Assembly: GCF_034044715.1 (NCBI RefSeq)
Contig: NZ_JAXCLW010000007.1
Location: 62,001 to 126,000, forward strand
Source: Dongia_B soli
GTDB taxonomy: Bacteria; Pseudomonadota; Alphaproteobacteria; Dongiales; Dongiaceae
Length of the DNA: 64,000 nt
Direction: 5' to 3'
Within the stretch, counting starts at the first letter, position 1, and each line of letters opens with the position of its first letter. The translations under genes were made by a program, and so were the position numbers. Of this stretch, positions 43,122-51,601 are shown in pieces. Under the pieces are notes generated by a model. The model worked only from the letters and a program-made list of their open reading frames with translations. It had not been told where the DNA came from and did no database searches.

Positions 43122-44054
43122 ATGGAGCTTCAACAACTCGAAGACAGCGGCCTCGGGCTGACGGCCGAGACTGTCGAACGGCTTTTCGCGCCTTATGTAG
43201 CCTTCGAAACCGGGCCATCCGATAAGATGTGGCGCGCGGAAGTGGCGCGTCGGGCCCGCAAAGTGGAGAAGAGGTTCTGGCGGCGAACGATCTTGGGGCG
43301 GTTGCCCCATCTGGGCCGCACCGCGCCCAAGATCGAAGAGGAGTATAACGAGGTTTGGGACCGGACGGCCCTCGATAGTTACAAGATACCCTCCGAAAAA
43401 AAAGGCCGTTTGCCTTGGTTGTGGCGCGACAAACGCTATATCGCGCATCGTTTCGGCGGCGCGCGTGTCCGGCTTGCGGTGCTGATGCAGGTGATCGAGC
43501 AATTGAAGCCGGCCAGCGTGCTCGAAGTCGGTGCAGGCAATGGCGTCAACCTGCTCTATCTTGCCGGCCGGTTTCCCGAAACGCAGTTTGCCGGACTTGA
43601 ACTGACGGCGGAAGGCGTGCGGGCGGCGCAGGACTGCCAACAGCAATGGCCGGAATTCCCCGAGGAACTGCTGGATTTTTCCCCACATCCGTTGCGTGAC
43701 CGACAGGCTTTCCGTCATGTCGATTTTCGCCAGGGTTCGGCGCAGGAACTGCCTTTCGCCGATGGCAGCTTCGATTTGGTCACGACGGTCCTGGCGCTGG
43801 AGCAGATGGAGCGGATCCGAAAACCCGCCCTGCGCGAGATCGCTCGCGTAACCAAAGGACATGTCCTGATGATCGAGCCGTTCCGCGACGTGAATAGGTG
43901 GGGCCGGCGTCGCCGCTACATCATCTCGGAAGACTATTTCTCGGCCTCTATTCGGGACCTGCCGCGATACGGCCTGCAGCCGATCTGGGCGACGGCTGAC
44001 CTTCCGCAGAAGGCGCAAATGCAATTCTGCTGCGTGTTGGCACGTAAAATCTGA
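43122..44054 (+). CDS. Class I SAM-dependent methyltransferase
   Basis: 310-residue protein. Motif I is VLEVGAGNGVNLLYLA (near 140), motif II QFAGLELT, and the later motifs GSAQELPFADGSFDLVTTVLALEQM and REIARVTKGHVLMIEPF are typical of UbiE-like methyltransferases. The first 110 residues are a basic, helical extension of unknown role. The start ATG 43122 is chosen; the frame is open to 43041. Divergent from the desulfurase gene by 279 bp. Substrate unknown. Confidence 0.82.
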   Translation: MELQQLEDSGLGLTAETVERLFAPYVAFETGPSDKMWRAEVARRARKVEKRFWRRTILGRLPHLGRTAPKIEEEYNEVWDRTALDSYKIPSEKKGRLPWLWRDKRYIAHRFGGARVRLAVLMQVIEQLKPASVLEVGAGNGVNLLYLAGRFPETQFAGLELTAEGVRAAQDCQQQWPEFPEELLDFSPHPLRDRQAFRHVDFRQGSAQELPFADGSFDLVTTVLALEQMERIRKPALREIARVTKGHVLMIEPFRDVNRWGRRRRYIISEDYFSASIRDLPRYGLQPIWATADLPQKAQMQFCCVLARKI

Positions 44055-44138
44055 CACTCATCTTTTTAGGTAATTAATCCTCGATGTGGGGGTAGGGGCA
44101 GACTGGCTGGAGCCGCCGCCTTGACGACTGGCTTTGGG

Positions 44139-44168
44139 GTGTTACTGTTCGTATACGAACAGTAACAC
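44139..44168. promoter_or_regulatory. 30-bp perfect palindrome, probable operator of the transporter/glycosidase operon
   Basis: GTGTTACTGTTCGTA is followed by its exact reverse complement. It lies 183 bp upstream of the first permease start. TTGACG at 44121-44126 could be a -35 box whose -10 would fall inside the palindrome, so a bound repressor would block polymerase. There is no T run, so it is not a normal terminator. No regulator gene adjoins it; a GntR- or LacI-type dimer is plausible but unproven. Confidence 0.75.
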
Positions 44169-44350
44169 GAAAAGCGCATCGGGAGGCAGGTAGTCGGGGA
44201 TGTTCAAGCGATCAGGGGGATCGGCGATGGCGACGCGGAATGCGGGGCGCCGGCTTTCCGCATATGCCGGTTATCGGGAACCGGCTATGCCAATCGGGCA
44301 GGGTTCGTTATCGTCGCGCGCAGTTCGGCTGTCTCAAAAGGGAGTTTGTC

Positions 44351-45214
44351 GTGGCAACCGCCAGTGAACGGCGCGCGATTTTTGCGCTGACGGCCCCGGC
44401 CTATCTGTGGCTGACGGTAACGATCTTTCTGCCATTATCGGCGATGTTCTATTGCAGCTTCCTCAGCAAATCGCCGCTGGTGCCGACCGCTGCCGAGTTT
44501 ACCTTTGCCCAATATGCCGCCTTCTTCACACGATCGGTCTATCTCAATCTGACCTGGTGGTCCTTGGAGCTTGGCTTCTACGTCACCGTCTTCTGCCTGC
44601 TGGTCGGGTACCCCGTCGCCTATGCCCTGGCGAAGCAGATCAAGGGACGGTGGCGCGAGGCTCTTTTCCTGATGGTGATCTTGCCGTTCTGGAGCAACGC
44701 CCTGGTGCGGATCTTCTCCTGGACCATGGTACTGCGCAATGGCGGGCTGCTGGATCAGCTCGTTCAGTCAATCTTCCCCGCTGCCGCACCAATCAGTCTG
44801 CTCTATTCCTATCCGGCGGTGGTCATCGGCTTGGTGCACTCCTACCTGCCTTACATGATCCTCACCTGCTACATCTCCTTGCAGGCGATCGACGATTCGG
44901 TGATCGAAGCGGCGGCCAATCTCGGCGCACGCGCTACCACCATTTTCCGCCGTGTCGTCTTTCCGATGAGCCTTCCCGGCGTGATCGCCGGATCGGCCTT
45001 GATCTTCGTGCCGGTGATCGGCTCCTTCATGGAACCGCGCATTCTTGGCGGGACCAAGGGCGTCACCCTCGGCATGTCCATCGAAGAGCAGTTCATGGTG
45101 ACGGCGAACTGGCCGCTGGGTGCCGCTTTATCCTTCATCCTGCTGGCAATCGTGCTGCTGATCTGCGCCGCCGGCTATCCCTTCATTCGGAAGCGCATGG
45201 AGGGGCTGAAATGA
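44351..45214 (+). CDS. ABC transporter permease, PotB-like
   Basis: 287-residue inner-membrane permease of the polyamine/opine/2-aminoethylphosphonate group, with about six hydrophobic segments and the EAA loop DDSVIEAAANLGARATTIFRRVVFP. The start is GTG at 44351 with GGGAG upstream. The stop overlaps the next start (ATGA). First gene of a six-gene operon preceded by a 30-bp palindrome; no substrate-binding protein gene is found with it. Confidence 0.88.
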   Translation: MATASERRAIFALTAPAYLWLTVTIFLPLSAMFYCSFLSKSPLVPTAAEFTFAQYAAFFTRSVYLNLTWWSLELGFYVTVFCLLVGYPVAYALAKQIKGRWREALFLMVILPFWSNALVRIFSWTMVLRNGGLLDQLVQSIFPAAAPISLLYSYPAVVIGLVHSYLPYMILTCYISLQAIDDSVIEAAANLGARATTIFRRVVFPMSLPGVIAGSALIFVPVIGSFMEPRILGGTKGVTLGMSIEEQFMVTANWPLGAALSFILLAIVLLICAAGYPFIRKRMEGLK

Positions 45215-46011
45215 GCGCCCGCGAGAGCCGTTTGGGCATTGGTGGCTGGACCCTGCGCATTCATCTCATTCTGGTGCTGCTCTTCCTCTACGTGCCGATC
45301 CTGGTCATGGCGGCCCTCAGCTTCAACCGCTCGCAGCTCTATGAACTGCCCTTCACCTTCGACACGGTGTGGTACACGACGCTGGCCTCGAACCAGCGGC
45401 TGATCGATGCCGGCATCAACAGCATCGTCATCGCCGTGATCAATACCGTGGTCGCGACGGTTCTCGGCACCATGGCCGCTTTGGCCTTCGCGCGCTATCA
45501 GTTCCGTGGCAAATCGCTGCTGCAATTGCTGCTGTTTCCGCCCATCACCATTCCCTGGCTGGTGATCGGCACGGCGATGCTGGTCTTCTTCTTCTGGACC
45601 GGCATCGGGCGCGGGCTACATGCAATTCTGCTTGGCCATGTGGCGCTGTCATTGCCTTATGTGATCGTCGTGGTCGGCGCGCGACTGGCGAATTATCCCC
45701 GTGCGATGGAAGAAGCGGCGGCGACATTGGGGGCGACGCCCTGGCAGACATTCCGCCGGGTGACCGCGCCGATCCTGGCGCCGGGTGTGGTGGCGGCAGC
45801 CCTCTTTGCCTTCGCCGTCTCCTTCGACCAGTTCGTGATCTCCTATTTCCTGGCCCCGCCCGGCGTCAACACGCTGCCGGTCGCCATCTATGCCGCGATC
45901 CGCAAGGGCTTCACGCCGGAAATCAACGCTATCTCCACCATCATCATCGTCGTCTCGATGGGCATCATGCTGATCACGGCGCGGTTTTATCGCTTCGGCG
46001 GCGAAAGGTAA
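45211..46011 (+). CDS. ABC transporter permease, PotC-like
   Basis: 266-residue permease partner. It has six hydrophobic segments and the EAA loop RAMEEAAATLGATPWQTFRRVTAP. ATG 45211 overlaps the preceding stop and has GGAGGGG upstream. The frame is open far upstream, inside the first permease, without support. GGVNTLPVAIY-like stretch (PPGVNTLPVAIYAAIRKG) is characteristic of PotC-type permeases. Confidence 0.9.
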   Translation: MSARESRLGIGGWTLRIHLILVLLFLYVPILVMAALSFNRSQLYELPFTFDTVWYTTLASNQRLIDAGINSIVIAVINTVVATVLGTMAALAFARYQFRGKSLLQLLLFPPITIPWLVIGTAMLVFFFWTGIGRGLHAILLGHVALSLPYVIVVVGARLANYPRAMEEAAATLGATPWQTFRRVTAPILAPGVVAAALFAFAVSFDQFVISYFLAPPGVNTLPVAIYAAIRKGFTPEINAISTIIIVVSMGIMLITARFYRFGGER

Positions 46012-46017
46012 GACGTA

Positions 46018-47085
46018 ATGAGTCAAGTCGACATCATCGGAGCGGTGAAGCGTTACGGCGACGTGGCCGCCTTGGACAATGTCTCCATGTCCTTCAAGGA
46101 TGGCGAATTCTTCGGCCTGCTGGGTCCCAGCGGCAGCGGCAAAACCACCATGCTGCGTGCCATTGCCGGTTTCGTCAGCCTGGACGAGGGCGAGGTGCGG
46201 ATCGATGGCAAGGACATTGGCGCGACACCGGTCTATCAGCGCAATATCGGCATGGTGTTCCAGAACTATGCGCTGTTCCCGCATATGAACGTGCAGGAGA
46301 ATGTCGCTTTCGGCCTTGATGTGCGCAAGGTTAGCGCCGCCGATCAGCGCAAACGCGTTGCCGATGCGCTTGCCATGGTGCGCCTCAGCGGCTTGGAACA
46401 GCGCAAGCCGAAACAGCTTTCCGGCGGCCAGCAGCAGCGTGTCGCATTGGCGCGCGCTTTGGTGACCCGGCCGAAAGTCCTCCTACTGGACGAACCCCTG
46501 GGCGCCCTGGACAAGCATTTGCGCCAGGAGATGCAGATCGAGCTGAAGCGTATTCAGCGCGATGTCGGCATCACCACCATCTTCGTCACCCATGACCAGG
46601 AAGAGGCGCTGACCCTCTCCGACCGCATCGCCATCTTCAATGCCGGCGGCATCGTTCAAGCCGGCGCGCCGGCGGAAGTCTATGCCAAGCCGATCAACCG
46701 TTTTGCCGCCGGATTCCTCGGCGAAGCGAATTTCCTTGTGGGCCAGGTGGCGGCGCTGGAAGGCGGTTGGGCAAAGATCGACCTGGCCTCCGGCGGCATC
46801 GCCGTCATTCCAGGCGAGGGAATCCAGCCAGGACAACCTGCATTGCTCGCAGTGCGGCCGGAGCGCCTCACAATTCATCCCGGCGACGATGGTCCCGGCA
46901 ATAACCGGCTCTGCGGAACGGTCAGCGAGGTCGTTTTCTCCGGCAACAGCACGACCTATCGCGTGCGTTGCGGCGAACAGTCGATCAGCGTCTTTCGCCA
47001 GAATGACGGGCAGCCGGTGCTGGCGGCGGGAACCCAGGTCACCCTCTATTGGGAACCGGATGACGCGGTTCTGGTGAGCGCCTGA
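46018..47085 (+). CDS. ABC transporter ATP-binding protein, PotA-like
   Basis: 355-residue ATPase with N-terminal nucleotide-binding domain and C-terminal TOBE domain. Walker A GPSGSGKTT (about 36-44), VFQNYALFPHMNV, signature LSGGQQQRVALARAL, Walker B VLLLDEPLGALD and switch VTHDQEEALTLSDRIA are intact. The TOBE region contains SEVVFSGNSTTYRVR, typical of PotA-like proteins. Its stop overlaps the ATG of the isochorismatase-type gene (TGATG). Confidence 0.93.
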   Translation: MSQVDIIGAVKRYGDVAALDNVSMSFKDGEFFGLLGPSGSGKTTMLRAIAGFVSLDEGEVRIDGKDIGATPVYQRNIGMVFQNYALFPHMNVQENVAFGLDVRKVSAADQRKRVADALAMVRLSGLEQRKPKQLSGGQQQRVALARALVTRPKVLLLDEPLGALDKHLRQEMQIELKRIQRDVGITTIFVTHDQEEALTLSDRIAIFNAGGIVQAGAPAEVYAKPINRFAAGFLGEANFLVGQVAALEGGWAKIDLASGGIAVIPGEGIQPGQPALLAVRPERLTIHPGDDGPGNNRLCGTVSEVVFSGNSTTYRVRCGEQSISVFRQNDGQPVLAAGTQVTLYWEPDDAVLVSA

Positions 47086-47687
47086 TGACGGGCCTGCATT
47101 CCCCGCTCAGCCCATCGGCCCTGCATGTCGTCATCGATATGCAGGTTCTCTTCGACAGCCATCCTGAATGGGGCTGCGCCGATCTCCGCGGCATTCTGCC
47201 GGCCGTGCAGCGAATGGCAACGGCGCGGCCAGACCGCACCGTCTGCACGCGATTCGTGCCGGCGCGGAACGCGGCCTCGGCGCCGGGTTGCTGGCAGCGT
47301 TATTACCGCCATTGGCACGGCGCCACATTGGAACAAGCGGGCGAGGCGGCAGTTGAACTGGTGCCGGAACTGGCGGCCTTGCCGCTGGCGGGTATCGTCG
47401 ATAAAGCCGGCTATTCCGCCTATAGCAGCGCCGACTTCGTGCCTTTGCTGGATCGCTTGCGCGCCGATACGCTGATCCTGTCAGGTGTCGAGACAGATGT
47501 CTGTGTCTGGGCGACAGTGCTGTCGGCGATCGATGACGGGCGGCGCGTGGTTATTGCCAGCGACGCCGTTGGCAGCAGCAACCGGGATACCCATGACGCG
47601 ACCCTGCGCATTGCGGCGGACCGCTTCGACCTGCAGATCGAATTGGCGACAGTGGACGAAATCCTGGCCGCCTGGCCCATTTCCTAA
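47085..47687 (+). CDS. Isochorismatase-family cysteine hydrolase
   Basis: 200-residue hydrolase. The Asp-Lys-Cys triad of the family is seen: Asp in HVVIDMQVLF (near 13), Lys in IVDKAGYSAY (near 105) and Cys in GVETDVCVWATVL (near 137). Such enzymes hydrolyse amides (nicotinamidase, N-carbamoyl compounds) or vinyl ethers. It is embedded by overlap in a transporter/glycosidase operon, so it may process part of an imported conjugate (inference). Confidence 0.87.
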   Translation: MTGLHSPLSPSALHVVIDMQVLFDSHPEWGCADLRGILPAVQRMATARPDRTVCTRFVPARNAASAPGCWQRYYRHWHGATLEQAGEAAVELVPELAALPLAGIVDKAGYSAYSSADFVPLLDRLRADTLILSGVETDVCVWATVLSAIDDGRRVVIASDAVGSSNRDTHDATLRIAADRFDLQIELATVDEILAAWPIS

Positions 47688-47723
47688 CGATTTCCCGGAA
47701 GCAGCATTGACGGCCCTTTCAGC

Positions 47724-49997
47724 ATGAAGATCAGCGATATGAACATTTCTCCCGCCCGCCATTGGAATACCTGGGACAGCGTCTATCCGCTGCGCATGAT
47801 CCATCTGCCGAGCGGCGTGCGCCTGACGCCTTGCGCCTATTCGTCGAGTGCCGCGAGCTTCACGCGCTTTCCTGCCACGGCGCCGGGCCTGCTGCTCGGT
47901 GAGCGCGACATCCCGGGTACGCGCATCGATGTATCGCTGAGCCATAGTGGCACCGAGATCGACTGGCGCTACGACAAGCCCGAACCTGCTTCGGTGCGCT
48001 GCCATTGGTCGGCCAAGAAGTTCGGCGAATGGGGACTGCGTGTCTGGGTCATGCTGGTGCTCGATTGGCAGCCCGAAGACACCGGAAACGCCGTAACCTG
48101 GCACTATGATGCAGCAGCGGAAACGCTCTCGGCGGAGCATGAGGGCCAGCATGTGGTGATTGAGGGCAATGCGGCGCCCTTGATGGTTACCTTCCATGAC
48201 AGCCTCGAGGCCCTGGAGGAAGAATTCCGTCAATACGGCTATTTCTATGTCGGCTCACGCGGGACTTCGGGTCGGCTGGCGGTACTCCGCTACAATCTCG
48301 ACGAGATGCCTGATTGCGATGTCGCCTTGTCGATCGCACCATCCAGCGATCAGGCGCGGCGGCAGGTTGCGCAAGCCTTGGCGGCGTCAGAGCCGGCAGC
48401 CCTACCGGCTTTGCAGACCGGCCGGACGCCCGGCGCCTTGGAGGCGATCCGCGATCTGGTGGCTTGGAATACGGTCTGGGACCAGATCAACCGCCGGCCC
48501 TACACCAGTCTCAGCCGTACCTGGGTGGCGCAGAAATTCGGCGGCTTCGGCGTCTGGCTCACCGATATTTTTTACCATGCGCTGCTCTCCGGCTGTTTCG
48601 ACACCGATCTGGTGCGCGAGAACCTCCGCGCCGTGCTGGCGGCCGCTCAACCTGCCGGCAATCTCCCCTGCCTGGTGACCGGGCGCGATGCCTGGATCGA
48701 CCGCTCGCAGCCGCCCGTCTGCTCCTTCATCTTCTGGATGATGGCGCAGCGCGCCAGCGCAGCGGATCTCATCGATCTCGCTTATCCGAAACTGCTCGCC
48801 AATCACGATTGGTGGTTCGCCCATCGCGACGGCAATGGCGACGGATTGCTGGAATGGGGCACCACGCCGAATGTCGGCGACGGCCTCTATCGCAGCACCA
48901 AGCTGGGTGCCAAGAATGAATCGAGCATGGATAATTCGCCGATCCACGACGAAGCCGCCTTCAACAAGCGGAGCGGCACGCTGGAGAGCGCCGATGTCGG
49001 CTTGAACAGTCTGCTGGTGCTGGACGGCGAAGTGCTGGCGATGTTGGCGGAGCAGCGCGGCGACGCGGGCACGGCAGCGCGCCTACGGCAGCGTGCGGCC
49101 GATCTGGCCAAGCGGCTGCACGACAATCTCTGGGACGCCGAGCGGCTGATCTTCGCCAACCGCAAATGGGATGGCGAATTCGTTCGCGCTTTGGCGCCGA
49201 CCAGTTTCTATCCCATGCTCGCCGGCGCGACTGATACCGCGCAGGTCGCTGCTTTGCTCCGGCATCTCGATGATCCGCAGAAATTCGGCGGGGGCTGGGG
49301 CCTGCCCTCGGTGGCACGCGACGATCCCGCCTATCACGACAATGTCTATTGGCGCGGCCGCATCTGGCCACCGCTGAATTTCCTCACCTATTACGGCCTC
49401 AAGCGCCTTGGCCTGCAGGAACGGGCGAGCGAGCTGGCGGAAATGAGCTGCCGCCTCTTCGCGGAAAGCTGGGCCAAGCGGCAATGCCCGGAGAATTTCA
49501 ACGCCGATACTGGCCTCGCCGACGATCAGCCCGATACCGACACCTTCTATGGGTGGGGCGGGTTGATGCCGATGATGGGCGTTGCCGAAGCGATCGATGT
49601 AACGCCCTGGCATGGCTGGGAAATTACCAATCGTCCCGGCGACTGGTCATTGGGGCCACTGCTTGCCTTCGGCCGCCGCGCCGAATTGCAGGCCGCGGGT
49701 GGGCGTCTCGTTCTGCGCTTGGACGGGCGGGAGGTGCTCACCACCACAGTGCCCGGCAGGCTGCAGCATCTGGAGATCGCCGAGGGTCGCTTTACTTGCC
49801 GCTTGCCGGATCTCTTGCCAGAAGGCGCGGAGATTTGCCTGCCGCATGTGGCGCCAGCCCAGATCAAGACCGCCGGGGTCAAAACCGCGCGACCAGCCAC
49901 TACCGATCTTGCGCCGGCCGCCGGCCTATCGAATAGTGGGACTTTGCTCCGGTTGCCGGCAACGGCGGCAGGCAGCGTTCTGGTTGTAACTTGGTAG
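47724..49997 (+). CDS. GH63-like glycoside hydrolase (glucosyl/mannosylglycerate hydrolase or trehalase-like)
   Basis: 757 residues: an N-terminal beta domain (1 to about 230), an (alpha/alpha)6 catalytic domain (about 235-640) and a short C-terminal beta domain. KNESSMDNSP (near 391-400) resembles the ES[GS]MDNS motif of GH63 glucosylglycerate/mannosylglycerate hydrolases and carries the likely acid Asp; YWRGRIWPPLNFLTYYGL is shared with trehalase-like enzymes. No signal peptide, so it should act in the cytoplasm on an imported glycoside. Its position between a hydrolase and a sugar kinase gene supports that. Exact substrate unknown. Confidence 0.78.
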   Translation: MKISDMNISPARHWNTWDSVYPLRMIHLPSGVRLTPCAYSSSAASFTRFPATAPGLLLGERDIPGTRIDVSLSHSGTEIDWRYDKPEPASVRCHWSAKKFGEWGLRVWVMLVLDWQPEDTGNAVTWHYDAAAETLSAEHEGQHVVIEGNAAPLMVTFHDSLEALEEEFRQYGYFYVGSRGTSGRLAVLRYNLDEMPDCDVALSIAPSSDQARRQVAQALAASEPAALPALQTGRTPGALEAIRDLVAWNTVWDQINRRPYTSLSRTWVAQKFGGFGVWLTDIFYHALLSGCFDTDLVRENLRAVLAAAQPAGNLPCLVTGRDAWIDRSQPPVCSFIFWMMAQRASAADLIDLAYPKLLANHDWWFAHRDGNGDGLLEWGTTPNVGDGLYRSTKLGAKNESSMDNSPIHDEAAFNKRSGTLESADVGLNSLLVLDGEVLAMLAEQRGDAGTAARLRQRAADLAKRLHDNLWDAERLIFANRKWDGEFVRALAPTSFYPMLAGATDTAQVAALLRHLDDPQKFGGGWGLPSVARDDPAYHDNVYWRGRIWPPLNFLTYYGLKRLGLQERASELAEMSCRLFAESWAKRQCPENFNADTGLADDQPDTDTFYGWGGLMPMMGVAEAIDVTPWHGWEITNRPGDWSLGPLLAFGRRAELQAAGGRLVLRLDGREVLTTTVPGRLQHLEIAEGRFTCRLPDLLPEGAEICLPHVAPAQIKTAGVKTARPATTDLAPAAGLSNSGTLLRLPATAAGSVLVVTW

Positions 49998-50040
49998 GCG
50001 GTTCGGCGTGCCGTCTTAAGTGGGGATGGGGAGCTAATCC

Positions 50041-50988
50041 GTGATCGTCGTCTTCGGCTCGATCAATGTCGATATGACCATTCCGGTGGCGCAATTGCCG
50101 TCACCCGGCGAAACCGTGCTCGGCCCGGGTTATCAGCTGGTGCCGGGTGGCAAGGGGGCCAACCAGGCTTTGGCGGCGGCGCGCGCGGGGGCCAAGGTGC
50201 TGATGGTCGGCCGCACCGGCCGCGATAGCATGGCCGATGTCGCCTTGTCCGAACTGCGGCGCGGCGGCGTCGATCTGTCTCTCACCTTGCCAGATGATCA
50301 GCCGACCGGCTGCGCCATGATCTGCGTCGATCGCACCGGCCGGAACATGATCGTCGTTGCTTCCGGCGCCAATCTCGGCACGGTTGAGTCACAGATATCC
50401 GACGATCTGCTGCGACCTGGCACTATCGTCATCCTGCAGATGGAAGTTTGGCCGTCGCAAAATTGGGCCATGGTGCAGCGTGCTGCGGCGCGCGGCGCGC
50501 GTGTTCTGCTGAACGCCGCACCCGCTGGCCCTATTCCCGGCATCGCGCTGGCAGCTTTGGACTGGCTGGTTGTCAATGAGCACGAGGCCGTCACAGTGGC
50601 TGCGGCACTTGGGCTCGGCGCGTTGGCACCGCGTCAGGCAGCGCGCGCCATCGCCCGTGCGGCCGATATCACGGTGATCGTCACCTTGGGTGGAGAGGGA
50701 GCCGTCGCCTATAGCCGCGACGGCGACTGGACCGTCGGTGTCCTGCCGATCGTGCCGGTCGATACGACTGCTGCGGGTGATGCCTTCGTTGGCGCTTTTG
50801 CGGCAGCGACGGATGCCGGTGCCGATCTGCCCACCGCCTTGACGGAAGCCTCCATTGCCGGCGGACTCGCCTGCCTGCAACGTGGGGCGCAAAGCAGCCT
50901 GCCTGACCGCGCTGCTATCCGCAGCCGGCTACATGACCTGGCGCCTTCGCAACGTCTGCCTGACGAAGCGGACAAAGCCGCGGTGTAA
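50041..50988 (+). CDS. PfkB-family carbohydrate kinase, ribokinase-like
   Basis: 315-residue sugar kinase. FGSINVDMTIPVAQLPSPGET at the start and PGGKGANQALAAARAG (near 36-51) are ribokinase-type; DTTAAGDAFVGAFAA near 240 is PfkB signature 2 with the catalytic Asp. The start is GTG with GGGGAG upstream. Last gene of the operon, 43 bp after the glycosidase; it could phosphorylate the sugar set free by that enzyme (inference). Confidence 0.88.
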   Translation: MIVVFGSINVDMTIPVAQLPSPGETVLGPGYQLVPGGKGANQALAAARAGAKVLMVGRTGRDSMADVALSELRRGGVDLSLTLPDDQPTGCAMICVDRTGRNMIVVASGANLGTVESQISDDLLRPGTIVILQMEVWPSQNWAMVQRAAARGARVLLNAAPAGPIPGIALAALDWLVVNEHEAVTVAAALGLGALAPRQAARAIARAADITVIVTLGGEGAVAYSRDGDWTVGVLPIVPVDTTAAGDAFVGAFAAATDAGADLPTALTEASIAGGLACLQRGAQSSLPDRAAIRSRLHDLAPSQRLPDEADKAAV

Positions 50989-51040
50989 GTCGGGTAACGT
51001 CTTGCTTCGCTTATGTTATGCGTCTTTAACGTGTAGCGTG

Positions 51041-51066
51041 AACCATTTATGGTTAATAACGCGTTA
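51041..51066. promoter_or_regulatory. Two small palindromes in AT-rich intergenic DNA
   Basis: AACCAT-TT-ATGGTT (51041-51054) and TAACGCGTTA (51057-51066) lie in the 243-bp AT-rich gap between the kinase and the small adhesin-like gene. They could be operator sites or a weak hairpin. No other evidence supports a function. Confidence 0.3.
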
Positions 51067-51231
51067 GTCGCGTCAATCAAACAAGCCATTGCCTTTGCTA
51101 AGAAATTGCCATAAATTTTAGAATAATTTGTAGACAACGCCTTGCAATGGTTTGTGCGCCAGGACGCTACAGCGATGGTTATCGATGATGGGGCAGTTCT
51201 GCCAATGCCCGTGCGCGGGGATGGAGAGGAC

Positions 51232-51531
51232 ATGGCGGTCAAAGTGATGGCAGCCAAAGCCGACTTGTCTAACGACGAGATGAACGTGACCTTGCAGCTC
51301 TCCGATATGCTGCCGGACGCCAATGGCGAAATCGTCATCATGGGTGATGGCGGGGATTCGCACCTCAATATCGTGACCGATCTCCGGCTCCTGGAAACCG
51401 GCATTGCTGCCGCCCATACGACCGAAGGCGGTGTGCAGGTCGAAGGCCTGACCTATTGGGTTTTTGAGGATGGCACCAAGGTTTACCATTCACATGATGT
51501 CCTGATCCATCTGGACCATCAGGTCCTCTGA
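51232..51531 (+). CDS. Small acidic protein resembling a stand-alone adhesin/RTX beta domain
   Basis: 99 residues from ATG 51232 (GGAG at five-base spacing; upstream in-frame starts at 51175 and TTG 51142 are weaker). MNVTLQLSDMLPDANGEIVIMGDGGDSHLNIV, then GGVQVEGLTYWVFEDGTKVYHSHDVLIHLDHQVL, matches in order the 'LDLSDVL...GDAGD...VDGVTYxVY...DxxI' module often found near the ends of giant type I secreted adhesins. Here it stands alone, 2.5 kb before such a gene. No signal peptide, no Cys. Family likeness is by eye. Confidence 0.65.
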   Translation: MAVKVMAAKADLSNDEMNVTLQLSDMLPDANGEIVIMGDGGDSHLNIVTDLRLLETGIAAAHTTEGGVQVEGLTYWVFEDGTKVYHSHDVLIHLDHQVL

Positions 51532-51551
51532 CGATTTGCGATAGACCATAA

Positions 51552-51580
51552 AAAAGGGCCGCCTTCTTAGCGGCCCTTTT
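51552..51580. terminator. Bidirectional rho-independent terminator
   Basis: GGGCCGC (51556-51562) pairs with GCGGCCC (51570-51576) around CTTCTTA. The flanks give TTTT on the plus strand and TTTTTT on the minus strand, so it can end both the small adhesin-like gene and the convergent hydrolase gene. Confidence 0.9.
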
Positions 51581-51601
51581 GCTTTGTTGCGCATCCTTGC
51601 C

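Noticed and set aside
44200..44367. 55-codon frame between the 30-bp palindrome and the first permease, considered as a remnant of the missing binding protein
   Set aside because: No signal peptide or binding-protein motif, the GGGAGG is 13 bases from the ATG, and it overlaps the permease start in another frame.
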